Source: an uncultured Alphaproteobacteria bacterium
GTDB taxonomy: Bacteria > Pseudomonadota > Alphaproteobacteria > Rs-D84
Direction of reading: 5' to 3'
Length of the DNA: 64,000 nt
Assembly (NCBI GenBank): GCA_944389385.1
Contig: CALXMC010000005.1
Location: forward strand, 56,916-120,915
Made by a program: the position numbers and the translations under genes. The notes beneath the pieces were generated by a model that saw nothing but the letters and a program-made list of their open reading frames with translations, did no database searches and was not told the origin of the DNA. Positions 23,576 to 31,930 of the stretch are shown piece after piece (the first letter of the stretch is position 1; each line of letters begins with the position of its first letter).

Positions 23576-23946
23576 GAAATTCAACCGCCGCATGGCGGTT
23601 TAATTTATGTATTGCGCCCCGAGATTTGGACGCGCAGCGTTCGACAACAAGTAGTTGAGAACAAGCAACGCGCAGTTCGAAACGTAACGGTTGCCCCGCA
23701 GCCGATATGACCATATCGTGCGAGGGAATCCGCCGGGTGCGCCAGAAATTCAACCGCCGTATGGCGGTTTAATTTATGTATTGCGCCCCGCGATTTGGAC
23801 GCGCAGCGTTCGACAACAAGTAGTTGAGAACAAGCACCGCGCAGTTCGAGACGCAACGGTTGCCCCGCAGCCGATATGACCATATCGTGCGAGGGAATCC
23901 GCCGGGTGCGCCAGAAATTCAACCGCCGCATGGCGGTTTAATTTAT
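23562..23946 (+). repeat. Tandem 169-bp repeats carrying the tRNA-Arg 3' end
   Basis: A 47-bp block (CGCCGGGTGCGCCA, the last 14 bases of tRNA-Arg, plus GAAATTCAACCGCC and a short hairpin ending in GGCGGTTTAATTTAT) occurs three times at 23562, 23731 and 23900, exactly 169 bp apart. Between the copies lie two nearly identical 122-bp spacers with only a few differences. The hairpin AACCGCC/GGCGGTT is probably the tRNA terminator. The stretch between the tRNA and the lipoprotein gene contains nothing else I can recognise, and its open frames are not gene-like. Confidence 0.9.
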
Positions 23947-24001
23947 TTAGACTTGTATTGTTTGTGTTGTTTCGTATAAACTGTGGCAAAAGGTGTTTGA
24001 T

Positions 24002-24466
24002 ATGAAACAATTGTTTGCTTTGTTTATGATTTTGTCTTTGGCCGCCTGCAACAGTGTTTATGTAAAGCCGGATTCTTTGGATGCGTCCCAGGTGTTTTAC
24101 GCCGATCGCGGCGGTTACGGCATGAAACGCAGCATAAAAGACAAGATGCGCGAGCGTGGTTACAATGTTGTTGTTGGAACAAATGCAAAAACGCACGAGG
24201 TTGATGGTGATATAGAATTGGATTCTGCCATTATCCCGGAAAATACTCGTTACAGGGTAAAGGTGTCTGAACGCAGGGAAAAGTTTAACCCGTTCTGGTG
24301 TCCGTTTAATGGATTTTGGTGGTGGAGTTTTAATGTGTCAATCGCTGATCAAAAAACAGGCGAAGAAATTATGACTTGGCGTGGGCGCGCGTGCCAAAAC
24401 AGTGCGTTGCGCATGTTGGATGATATACTGGATGAAATGGAGGGTAAAAATGCAGGAAACAAATGA
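24002..24466 (+). CDS. Small lipoprotein of unknown function
   Basis: A 154-residue protein with a lipoprotein signal peptide: M-K-Q-L-F-A-L-F then the lipobox L-A-A-C (Cys19). The mature part starts N-S-V-Y-V-K-P and contains R-G-G-Y-G, D-G-D-I-E-L-D-S, and an aromatic patch F-N-P-F-W-C-P-F-N-G-F-W-W-W-S-F. The C-terminal part resembles periplasmic proteins with a D-x-K-T-G-E-E-I-M-T-W-R-G strand and a final helix. AAAGGTG upstream supports ATG 24002. Its last 17 bases overlap the next gene. I cannot assign a role beyond envelope lipoprotein; the lack of Asp at +2 suggests outer-membrane sorting. Confidence 0.8.
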   Translation: MKQLFALFMILSLAACNSVYVKPDSLDASQVFYADRGGYGMKRSIKDKMRERGYNVVVGTNAKTHEVDGDIELDSAIIPENTRYRVKVSERREKFNPFWCPFNGFWWWSFNVSIADQKTGEEIMTWRGRACQNSALRMLDDILDEMEGKNAGNK

Positions 24467-24875
24467 AATTCAATCCATTGTTGATATAGTAAAATCGTGT
24501 GATGATGTGATTTTGGCCACCAATCGGTTGGACGAATTCCCCGAAGCACGAACGGTTATGAATGCGCTGAATGCGGATGTGACGGATTTGAAACTGCATT
24601 TTATAACAAATGGCGACAGTCCAAAAATGGCGCAACTGCGGCGTAATGCGAAATGCTGTCTGTATTATTTTAATGCCGACACGCGGTATGCTGTGCGTTT
24701 GTTTGGTGAAATGCGCGTGATTGGCGATTTGGCTGAAAAGGAAAAATATTGGCGCGACAGTTTCCGTGATTTTGGTTACAGTGGTGCAGACGACGCAAAT
24801 TTGACTTTATTGGAATTTGTTCCGAAATCATATAAGTTTTATGTTGGGAACGAAATGAAAACAGGTTTGGTGTGA
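24450..24875 (+). CDS. Pyridoxamine 5'-phosphate oxidase-like flavin/stress protein
   Basis: A 141-residue split beta-barrel protein of the PNPOx-like / general stress protein 26 group. Typical segments are V-I-L-A-T-N-R-L-D-E-F-P-E-A-R-T-V (start of the flavin-binding barrel), L-H-F-I-T-N-G-D-S-P-K-M-A-Q-L, C-C-L-Y-Y-F, R-L-F-G-E-M-R-V-I-G-D and F-V-P-K-S-Y-K-F-Y-V-G. Members bind FMN, FAD or F420, but the exact substrate varies. GGAGGG lies just before ATG 24450, which starts inside the lipoprotein gene, so the two are translationally coupled. Confidence 0.82.
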   Translation: MQETNEIQSIVDIVKSCDDVILATNRLDEFPEARTVMNALNADVTDLKLHFITNGDSPKMAQLRRNAKCCLYYFNADTRYAVRLFGEMRVIGDLAEKEKYWRDSFRDFGYSGADDANLTLLEFVPKSYKFYVGNEMKTGLV

Positions 24876-24894
24876 TGTTTTAATTACTTGTAAT

Positions 24895-25212
24895 TAACAC
24901 GTTGTCGTACGACTGTGGCAATCCAGTGCAATATGTCTGCGGGCATTCGCCCGCAGTGCTTTTTTTTATTTACTGGATCGCCACGGTCGTTTCACTCCCT
25001 CGCGATGACAAAGGGGACTAAGTGCCCAAGCCCGCAGTCTCTAACCACCCCGGCGGCAAGCCGCCACCCCTCCAACGGAGGGGAACTCAGCCCGCGACGG
25101 GAACGTAACAAGTTCCTCATCTAGCGGAGGGGTGGCACGATACCGGGGGCCACGAAAATGCGATTTTCGTGGGTGGTTGGGCCATGGTGGTTTATCACGA
25201 GTTACGAGTAAC
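24895..25212. repeat. Mosaic of short palindromic and dispersed repeats (copy A)
   Basis: This 360-bp gene-free gap is built from blocks that reappear, inverted, in 62.9-63.7 kb: CACGTTGTCGTACGACTG, GCAATCCAGTGCAATATGTC, the hairpin TGCGGGC...GCCCGCA, TACTGGATCGCCACG, the block GATGACAAAGGGGACTAAGTG, CTCTAACCACCCCGG, CACCCCTCCAACGGAGGGG, CACGAAAATGCGATTTTCGTG, and ACGAGTTACGAGTAACTA. The order is different at the two sites, so these are independent modules, not one transposon. No transposase is present. Confidence 0.8.
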
Positions 25213-25218
25213 TAAAAA

Positions 25219-25241
25219 CCCGCCAATCGGCGGGATTTTTT
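25219..25241 (-). terminator. Intrinsic terminator after rubrerythrin gene
   Basis: Hairpin CCCGCC/GGCGGG (25219-25234) with T and A runs on either side, so it can act in both directions. It directly follows the rubrerythrin stop on the minus strand. Confidence 0.75.
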
Positions 25242-25863
25242 AATCATCGATTTTTGCGTATTCACAGAAACCTTCGTTCGTGTCACAGCGAGAAATTGTG
25301 CCTTCGCTGATAAAATATCCCTGGGCGTGCAGGCATGCAGGGCATACTTTTGGTGCCTCGGTTCCAATATGCCACATGCCACAATTGGTACAGCGCCACA
25401 TAACGATTTTATCCTGTTTGAACAATGTGCCGGTTTCAATTGCTTCGATTAACGCGCGATAGCGGGATTCGTGATAACGTTCCGCATAACCGATATTTTT
25501 CAGAATTTCTGCGATTGAATCAAAGCCTTCCTGGGCCGCGATTTGTGCAAATTTCGGATACATATTTGTGTTTTCTTCGTGTTCGCCAAATGCGGCTGCC
25601 TGCAAATTTTCCAATGTTGTGCCGATTTTGCCCGCAGGATAAGATGCTGTGATTTCCAGATCACCGCCTTCCAGAAATTTGAACAAGCGAGACGCGTGTT
25701 CTTTTTCTTGTTCAGCCGTTTCCAAGAAAATTTTACCAATTGCCTGGAATCCTTCGTCTTTGGCCTTGGACGCAAAGAATGTATAGCGGTTGCGTGCCTG
25801 GGATTCGCCGGCGAACGCAATCAACAGATTTTTTTCAGTCTGAGTGCCTTTTAATGAAGTCAT
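25240..25863 (-). CDS. Rubrerythrin
   Basis: Non-haem iron peroxidase that reduces hydrogen peroxide in anaerobes and microaerobes. The 207-residue protein has a four-helix diiron domain with A-G-E-S-Q-A-R-N-R-Y (first Glu), E-Q-E-K-E-H-A (E-x-x-H), G-E-H-E-E-N and E-R-Y-H-E-S-R-Y (second E-x-x-H), then a C-terminal rubredoxin-like iron site W-R-C-T-N-C-G and V-C-P-A-C. The second knuckle has C-P-A-C-L where C-P-A-C-G or C-P-A-C-x is usual. A C-terminal tail of about 25 residues follows. Monocistronic with its own terminator. Its presence points to a low-oxygen habitat. Confidence 0.94.
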   Translation of the reverse strand: MTSLKGTQTEKNLLIAFAGESQARNRYTFFASKAKDEGFQAIGKIFLETAEQEKEHASRLFKFLEGGDLEITASYPAGKIGTTLENLQAAAFGEHEENTNMYPKFAQIAAQEGFDSIAEILKNIGYAERYHESRYRALIEAIETGTLFKQDKIVMWRCTNCGMWHIGTEAPKVCPACLHAQGYFISEGTISRCDTNEGFCEYAKIDD

Positions 25864-25942
25864 ATTTTGTTCTCCTTTTTTTGTTTATTTGCTTTGCAAT
25901 GGTATCAGATAAAAATTCAAAAATCAAATACCCCAATAATGA

Positions 25943-27437
<1,495 letters not shown>

Positions 27438-27477
27438 TTAAAAACTTGCAATTGCCACCATTAAATATTATAATTTA

Positions 27478-27805
27478 TGCTGTCGCGAAAGCGATGATGA
27501 TTCTGAATCCGTTGCGGAATAGTCGTTTTGGACTGGGGGGCGGTACCCCACAGCTCCACCAATAAAAATATGGGGGCTGACATAGTTTCGACAGGCGAAG
27601 TAAAGGCAAATCGGTTGAATCCGACATGGCGTCGTTAAAAGCCGAATAAAAACTGAATGGCGATAGAATCGCTGCGAACGACAACGTTCGCCTTGCAATG
27701 GCTGCCTAATTGGCGTTTGGGTATAATTGGCAATTGTTAGTTATATCCGTCAAGCCTATTGCGGGGCCGCTGGGTGCCCGGCAACAGAAACCCAGCAACT
27801 GGATT
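27478..27805 (+). ncRNA. ssrA: Permuted two-piece tmRNA
   Basis: Trans-translation RNA that rescues stalled ribosomes. The gene is circularly permuted as in Alphaproteobacteria: the 3' acceptor piece comes first and ends CAGCTCC-A-CCA at 27551-27561; an 11-base spacer (27562-27572) follows; then the coding piece starts GGGGCTGACATAG at 27573. GGGGCTG and CAGCTCC form the 7-base-pair acceptor stem. The T-arm is GGGGGGCGGTACCCC. The tag frame runs GCG AAC GAC at 27674 to TAA at 27709 and encodes A-N-D-N-V-R-L-A-M-A-A, an alphaproteobacterial start with a short tag. Outer limits of both pieces are estimates. Confidence 0.92.
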
Positions 27806-27836
27806 TATAAAATATTTATAACGAAAGGAATAAGTT

Positions 27837-28067
27837 ATGTTCGGAAAAGTGAAAAAGGTTTTCTTTACGGGTATGTTCGGTTTGTTGTATGTTTCATTCA
27901 TTGCCCAAATCGTTTATGTTTTGGGTTGGGTTCCGGGTTGGGACGTCAAACTTGGATGGATGGGCGTGTTGTCGTTTGAATGGTTGGTGTTGATTGCAGC
28001 ACGTTATTTATCAAAACGTTCCAGTAACAGTGCACAATACAATGGTGGATATGGTCGTCGTCGTTAA
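27837..28067 (+). CDS. Small membrane protein
   Basis: A 76-residue protein with two hydrophobic segments: F-F-T-G-M-F-G-L-L-Y-V-S-F-I-A-Q-I-V-Y-V-L-G-W (about 9-31) and G-W-M-G-V-L-S-F-E-W-L-V-L-I-A-A-R-Y-L (about 40-58). The tail is polar and basic (S-K-R-S-S, then G-G-Y-G-R-R-R). A good ribosome-binding site (GAAAGGAA) precedes ATG 27837, and a terminator follows, which support a real gene. It lies directly after the tmRNA and may share its transcript. Function unknown. Confidence 0.7.
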   Translation: MFGKVKKVFFTGMFGLLYVSFIAQIVYVLGWVPGWDVKLGWMGVLSFEWLVLIAARYLSKRSSNSAQYNGGYGRRR

Positions 28068-28090
28068 TTTTTGTGCGAACGATGTATAAA

Positions 28091-28116
28091 ACGGCCCCAC
28101 TTGGGGCTGTTTTTTA
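28091..28116 (+). terminator. Intrinsic terminator
   Basis: Hairpin GGCCCC/GGGGCT (28093-28108) followed by GTTTTTTAT, 24 bases after the stop of the small membrane protein gene and just before the lon promoter. Confidence 0.8.
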
Positions 28117-28123
28117 TAGACAC

Positions 28124-28152
28124 TTGAAAAACAATAAAAAAATTCTTATATT
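28124..28152 (+). promoter_or_regulatory. Sigma70-like promoter of the lon-like gene, near-leaderless
   Basis: TTGAAA (28124-28129), 17-base spacer, TATATT (28147-28152). The start site should be about 28159, only about 3 bases before ATG 28162, and there is no Shine-Dalgarno site. Confidence 0.6.
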
Positions 28153-28161
28153 AACCACGCT

Positions 28162-29916
28162 ATGAGAAATTATCTTTTACCTTTTCGTGATTTGGTTGTG
28201 CATCCGGGTTTAACCGTGCCAATTTATATAGATAATCCTGTGTCCGTCGATTGTGTCGAGGCCGCAGTTGCCGACAATCAAAAATTGGTAATAACACCGC
28301 AATATTCGTGGTCGTATCCCACAACGGTGGGGGCTTTGTACAACATTGGTACTTTGGGTGAAATTGCCCAGGTTTTACGCTTGCCCGACGGTACTTTGCA
28401 TGCGATTGTTCGCACAACCGATATTGTAAATTTATCTGATGTCGAAATAAACAAAGGACTGTTCACTGCCGAGGTCACGCCAATTAAAATTGAAGACGAC
28501 AGTGATTCCGACCAAACAATTGCGTTGCGCGACAAAGTGGCCGAAAAAATTCAGGCTTTGGCACCTGCGCGTAAATTAAAAATCGAAAAATTGCGGGCAA
28601 TTATTGACAATTATCCGTTGGCCGCGTTTATAGATTCTGTTATGCAATCTGTCGAGTTGGATACAGAAGATTCTGTGCAGATTCTGCGCGCGACATCATG
28701 GCGCGAAAAGTTGATGTTATTGTTGGAAAAATTAAGTTTAATTGCTGAAACTGTAAAAATCGAAAATTCAATCAACCGCCGCATACAACAACAAATGGAA
28801 AACGGTCGGCGCGAAGCGATTTTACAGGAAAAAATGCGCGCCATACAACGCGAAATGGGCGAAGATGACGAAATGGATACTGAAAGTCTGCGCAAACGAA
28901 TTGAACGCAGTGCTATGCCGCGCGAAGCCAAGGAAAAGGCTTTGTCTGAATGGAAGCGTATGCGCAGTATGTCACCAATGTCCAACGAAGGCGGTTTGTT
29001 AAAAACGTATTTGGAAGAATTGTTGGCAATGCCTTGGGATAAATCCGATGTTGCACAAATAGATTTGAAAACTGCGCGTACCGTGTTGGATTCCGAGCAT
29101 TCTGGGATGATTCCTGTAAAAGAACGCATTTTGGAACATATCGCTGTCATGAAAAAAACAGGCGGCAATCGCGGCAGTATTTTATGCTTTGTTGGTGCAC
29201 CAGGTGTTGGTAAAACATCGCTGTGTAAATCCATCGCGTGCGCGTTGGGACGCAAATATCAACGTATATCGTTGGGTGGTATTTCAGACGAAGCACATTT
29301 CCGCGGCCATCGCAAGACTTATATCGGTGCCCAGACTGGGCGTATCATGGATGCGTTAAAACGTTGCAAATCAAACAATCCCGTTATCGTTTTGGACGAA
29401 ATCGATAAGATGGGGCGCGATTGGCGCGGTGATCCTGAATCGGCTTTGTTGGAAATACTGGATCCCGAGCAGAACAAGACTTTCCGCGATCATTATCTGG
29501 AGGTTGATTTTGACCTGTCGAATGTGTTGTTTATCGCAACCGCCAACAGTTTGAATATGTCAAACGCATTAAAAGATCGTATGGAGATTATAGAAATTCC
29601 AGGATACAGTGAAGATGAAAAAGTGCAAATCGCACGCGAACACCTGATTAAACGCGCCGCAGATGATACTGGATGGAATCCTGATAATATTATTATTGGC
29701 GATGATGCGTTGCGGTATTTAATCCGTAACTATACATCCGAAGACGGCGTGCGTGAATTACAACGTGAATTAACGGCTTTGTTGCGCCGGACGCTGTTAG
29801 AGCATGATGGCGAAGATGTAAAAACTGAATTTACATCGGACAAAATCGACGAATTATTACGCATGCGTCACAATGCCACCATGTCAAAGCGTATCGGATT
29901 TGGTGTACGCGCATAA
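28162..29916 (+). CDS. Lon-type AAA+ protein lacking the protease domain
   Basis: The 584-residue product matches the N-terminal substrate-binding domain and AAA+ module of Lon: L-P-F-R-D-L-V-V-H-P at the start, the long helical arm (Q-E-K-M-R-A-I-Q-R-E-M-G-E), Walker A G-A-P-G-V-G-K-T-S (345-353), the R-I-S-L-G-G-I-S-D-E-A-H-F-R-G-H-R-K-T-Y segment, Walker B I-V-L-D-E-I-D-K-M, and the alpha domain ending G-V-R-E-L-Q-R-E-L and K-R-I-G-F-G-V. It stops where the S16 serine/lysine protease domain (about 200 residues) should begin; only 10 bases separate it from tsaB and no protease sequence is seen in any frame. It is either an ATPase-only unfoldase/chaperone or works with a protease elsewhere. 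AAA+ motifs look intact, so it is not obviously dead. Confidence 0.88.
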   Translation: MRNYLLPFRDLVVHPGLTVPIYIDNPVSVDCVEAAVADNQKLVITPQYSWSYPTTVGALYNIGTLGEIAQVLRLPDGTLHAIVRTTDIVNLSDVEINKGLFTAEVTPIKIEDDSDSDQTIALRDKVAEKIQALAPARKLKIEKLRAIIDNYPLAAFIDSVMQSVELDTEDSVQILRATSWREKLMLLLEKLSLIAETVKIENSINRRIQQQMENGRREAILQEKMRAIQREMGEDDEMDTESLRKRIERSAMPREAKEKALSEWKRMRSMSPMSNEGGLLKTYLEELLAMPWDKSDVAQIDLKTARTVLDSEHSGMIPVKERILEHIAVMKKTGGNRGSILCFVGAPGVGKTSLCKSIACALGRKYQRISLGGISDEAHFRGHRKTYIGAQTGRIMDALKRCKSNNPVIVLDEIDKMGRDWRGDPESALLEILDPEQNKTFRDHYLEVDFDLSNVLFIATANSLNMSNALKDRMEIIEIPGYSEDEKVQIAREHLIKRAADDTGWNPDNIIIGDDALRYLIRNYTSEDGVRELQRELTALLRRTLLEHDGEDVKTEFTSDKIDELLRMRHNATMSKRIGFGVRA

Positions 29917-29926
29917 GGGGACTGGG

Positions 29927-30478
29927 ATGATTTTGATTATAAATACATCTGGTAACGGTTTGGAATTCGCAATGGATGATGCGAAATTCAAGCACGTTGA
30001 TTCAGACAAGCAATCTTTGGATTTGCCGACAGAATGCAAAAAATTCTTGGACGAATGTGGCGCAAAGTGGTCTGATTTAACCGTAATTGGAATTGTTGTC
30101 GGTCCCGGCAGTTTTACTGGCATTCGTTTGGGAATCGCATACGCCAAGGGATTGGGCATGGGGTTAAATATTCCCGTTGTGCCGATAAGTGCATTTGAAT
30201 TATATTTGCATGATGCGCCGGATGCGTTCGTTGCAATCGATTCTGGGCGCGGGGATTTTTTTGTCGCATCAAAAAATCTTGCGCCATGCGTCATGACAAT
30301 TGACGACGTCGAAGTAAAACAAATGGAATGCCCACAGACAGTTGGGCACAAGCCGTTTAATTTATGTGCAGGTGCAAAAATTGTGGCTGATAAATTGGCG
30401 CGTGGTGAAAATGCGCCTGTTGTGCCGATGTATTTGCGTCCCAGTTATGCGGAACAAAGTTGCCAAAATGCTGAATGA
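29927..30478 (+). CDS. tsaB: tRNA threonylcarbamoyladenosine modification protein TsaB
   Basis: Inactive ASKHA-fold partner of TsaD in t6A synthesis. The 183-residue protein begins M-I-L-I-I-N-T-S-G and has the family motif V-V-G-P-G-S-F-T-G-I-R-L-G, followed by A-K-G-L-G-M-G. It is shorter than the E. coli protein (about 230 residues), ending soon after the second domain. ATG 29927 follows a GGGGACTGGG tract that serves as ribosome-binding site; it is 10 bases after the lon-like stop. Overlaps rimI by 11 bases: a t6A-acetyltransferase pair common in bacteria. Confidence 0.92.
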   Translation: MILIINTSGNGLEFAMDDAKFKHVDSDKQSLDLPTECKKFLDECGAKWSDLTVIGIVVGPGSFTGIRLGIAYAKGLGMGLNIPVVPISAFELYLHDAPDAFVAIDSGRGDFFVASKNLAPCVMTIDDVEVKQMECPQTVGHKPFNLCAGAKIVADKLARGENAPVVPMYLRPSYAEQSCQNAE

Positions 30479-30854
30479 ATTGGAACAACTTCATCGCGTA
30501 TGTTTTCCGAACAAGCCTTGGTCGGCATCTGATTTTGCAGATTTGAAAAAATCAGGATGTGATATTATCGCCAGTCAAAATGGATTTGTCGTTTGGCGTG
30601 TTGTCGCAGATGAAGCAGAAATAATTACTATCGGCGTTCATCCGGATGCACGTCGTGGTGGAATTGCAGCGGCTATGTTGGTGTTGGCTGAAAACGATGC
30701 AAAAAAGCGTGGCGCCACAAAAATGTTTTTGGAAGTTGCAGAAAGCAATCGCCCTGCCCGCGCGTTATATGAACACAATGGATATGTCCAAGTTGGCATA
30801 CGACCAAAGTACTATGATGGTATCGACGCTGTTTTGATGGAGAAGAATTTATGA
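30468..30854 (+). CDS. rimI: Ribosomal-protein-alanine N-acetyltransferase RimI-like
   Basis: GNAT-family N-acetyltransferase of 128 residues; RimI acetylates the N-terminus of ribosomal protein S18. Acetyl-CoA-binding motif A is I-G-V-H-P-D-A-R-R-G-G-I-A-A-A-M-L, then F-L-E-V-A-E-S-N-R-P-A-R-A-L-Y-E-H-N-G-Y, the RimI-typical substrate segment, and Y-Y-D-G-I-D-A-V-L-M. The gene lies in the classical tsaB-rimI order. It starts inside tsaB and its stop overlaps the next start by 4 bases (ATGA), so all three genes are coupled. Confidence 0.88.
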   Translation: MLNELEQLHRVCFPNKPWSASDFADLKKSGCDIIASQNGFVVWRVVADEAEIITIGVHPDARRGGIAAAMLVLAENDAKKRGATKMFLEVAESNRPARALYEHNGYVQVGIRPKYYDGIDAVLMEKNL

Positions 30855-31930
30855 CTTATTCCCAAAGCGGTATTACAGTTATTCATCGCGTGCCAAAATC
30901 CAAAGATTCACCGTATGGGGCAAATGTTATAAAGTCTGTACCAATTGACAAGCCCGCTTTTGTTGTGCTGGGTGGCGAATTAACCAGTGATTTACGTGGC
31001 GCAAATTCGTATGCCAAACGTTTGCAGATATTATTGTATGAAAACAACATCCCCAGCGTCGATGTGTATTCTGTGGCGTATCAGTTTGGTTCGCGACATC
31101 CTGGGCTGGAACGGAAATCGTTATTCAAAATGGCGCGACGCAAAATAGAAAATTCCACGACACCGATTACACGCGATAAATTTGCAAAAATTTCAGACAA
31201 TATGCAGCGAAACGAGCCAACGCCGAATTACATCAAACAATTGTTTAATATCCTTGTGCGGCCACGTATTGTTGATGGTATGAACAAGCCTTTTAATGTG
31301 GCGGTGGCTGTAAAAAATGTATCAAAAATGAAAATATATGCACACTGTCACGGCGCGGCCGCGGTGTGGCAATTGGCAAATTATATGTACGATGAAATGA
31401 AAAAATTGGGATTTGATGAAAAAGATATTAAAAAAATTCAATCCGGGCTTTTGGTAATTCAGCACAGTCCAATTGCGCCGTTGGTTAATCAGCGTTTCTT
31501 TACAATATCATTTGCATCCGCAGAAGACAGCATGATGCAGCATCATAACAATTATATATCTGAGTGGATGGGAAAAAATTCCGGGGATATTGTGCCAGCG
31601 TTTTTTGATTCAAAATATGGGAATTTTTTCGTCGCAGGTCGATTAAAGGAACTTGCGTTCAAAGAACATGATTATATCGGTTTATTGCCATCTGATGAAG
31701 AATTATGGCCTTTGACAGACGACGGTAAAATTATTTTTGCGGCCGAACGTAACGCAATTGTGCGCGCAGCCAATGACGCTGTTCATGGTGTTACAACGCA
31801 TTCTGTGCGCGATTTAACCAACGGCAATGGCGTGGATTTTGATGCGTTGAAAAATTCGGGCGATATGCTGTATAAAATAATGATTAAAGATTTGCGTCAA
31901 CAAACTCCAAAACCCGATCGTCAAAAATAA
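30851..31930 (+). CDS. Protein of unknown function with alpha/beta-hydrolase-like elbow
   Basis: A 359-residue soluble protein. A hydrophobic strand F-V-V-L-G-G-E-L is followed by basic helical stretches (S-Y-A-K-R-L-Q-I-L-L-Y-E, then K-S-L-F-K-M-A-R-R-K). A strand I-Y-A-H-C-H-G-A-A-A-V-W-Q-L resembles the nucleophile elbow G-x-S-x-G of alpha/beta hydrolases, with Cys in place of Ser and Ala in place of the first Gly. Downstream are L-V-I-Q-H-S-P-I-A-P-L and F-F-D-S-K-Y-G-N-F-F-V. A Cys-nucleophile hydrolase is possible, not shown. Coupled to rimI by ATGA; the 3' end overlaps the convergent helicase gene by 47 bases. Confidence 0.6.
   Translation: MTYSQSGITVIHRVPKSKDSPYGANVIKSVPIDKPAFVVLGGELTSDLRGANSYAKRLQILLYENNIPSVDVYSVAYQFGSRHPGLERKSLFKMARRKIENSTTPITRDKFAKISDNMQRNEPTPNYIKQLFNILVRPRIVDGMNKPFNVAVAVKNVSKMKIYAHCHGAAAVWQLANYMYDEMKKLGFDEKDIKKIQSGLLVIQHSPIAPLVNQRFFTISFASAEDSMMQHHNNYISEWMGKNSGDIVPAFFDSKYGNFFVAGRLKELAFKEHDYIGLLPSDEELWPLTDDGKIIFAAERNAIVRAANDAVHGVTTHSVRDLTNGNGVDFDALKNSGDMLYKIMIKDLRQQTPKPDRQK

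Noticed and set aside
23481..23931. Open frames of about 90-108 codons running through the tRNA-Arg repeats
   Set aside because: They arise from the 169-bp repeat unit and antisense tRNA sequence, have no ribosome-binding sites and repeat themselves; not genes.
23562..23946. CRISPR-like spacing of repeats
   Set aside because: Only three repeats of 47 bp, with identical 122-bp spacers; CRISPR spacers differ and are about 30-40 bp. No cas genes nearby.
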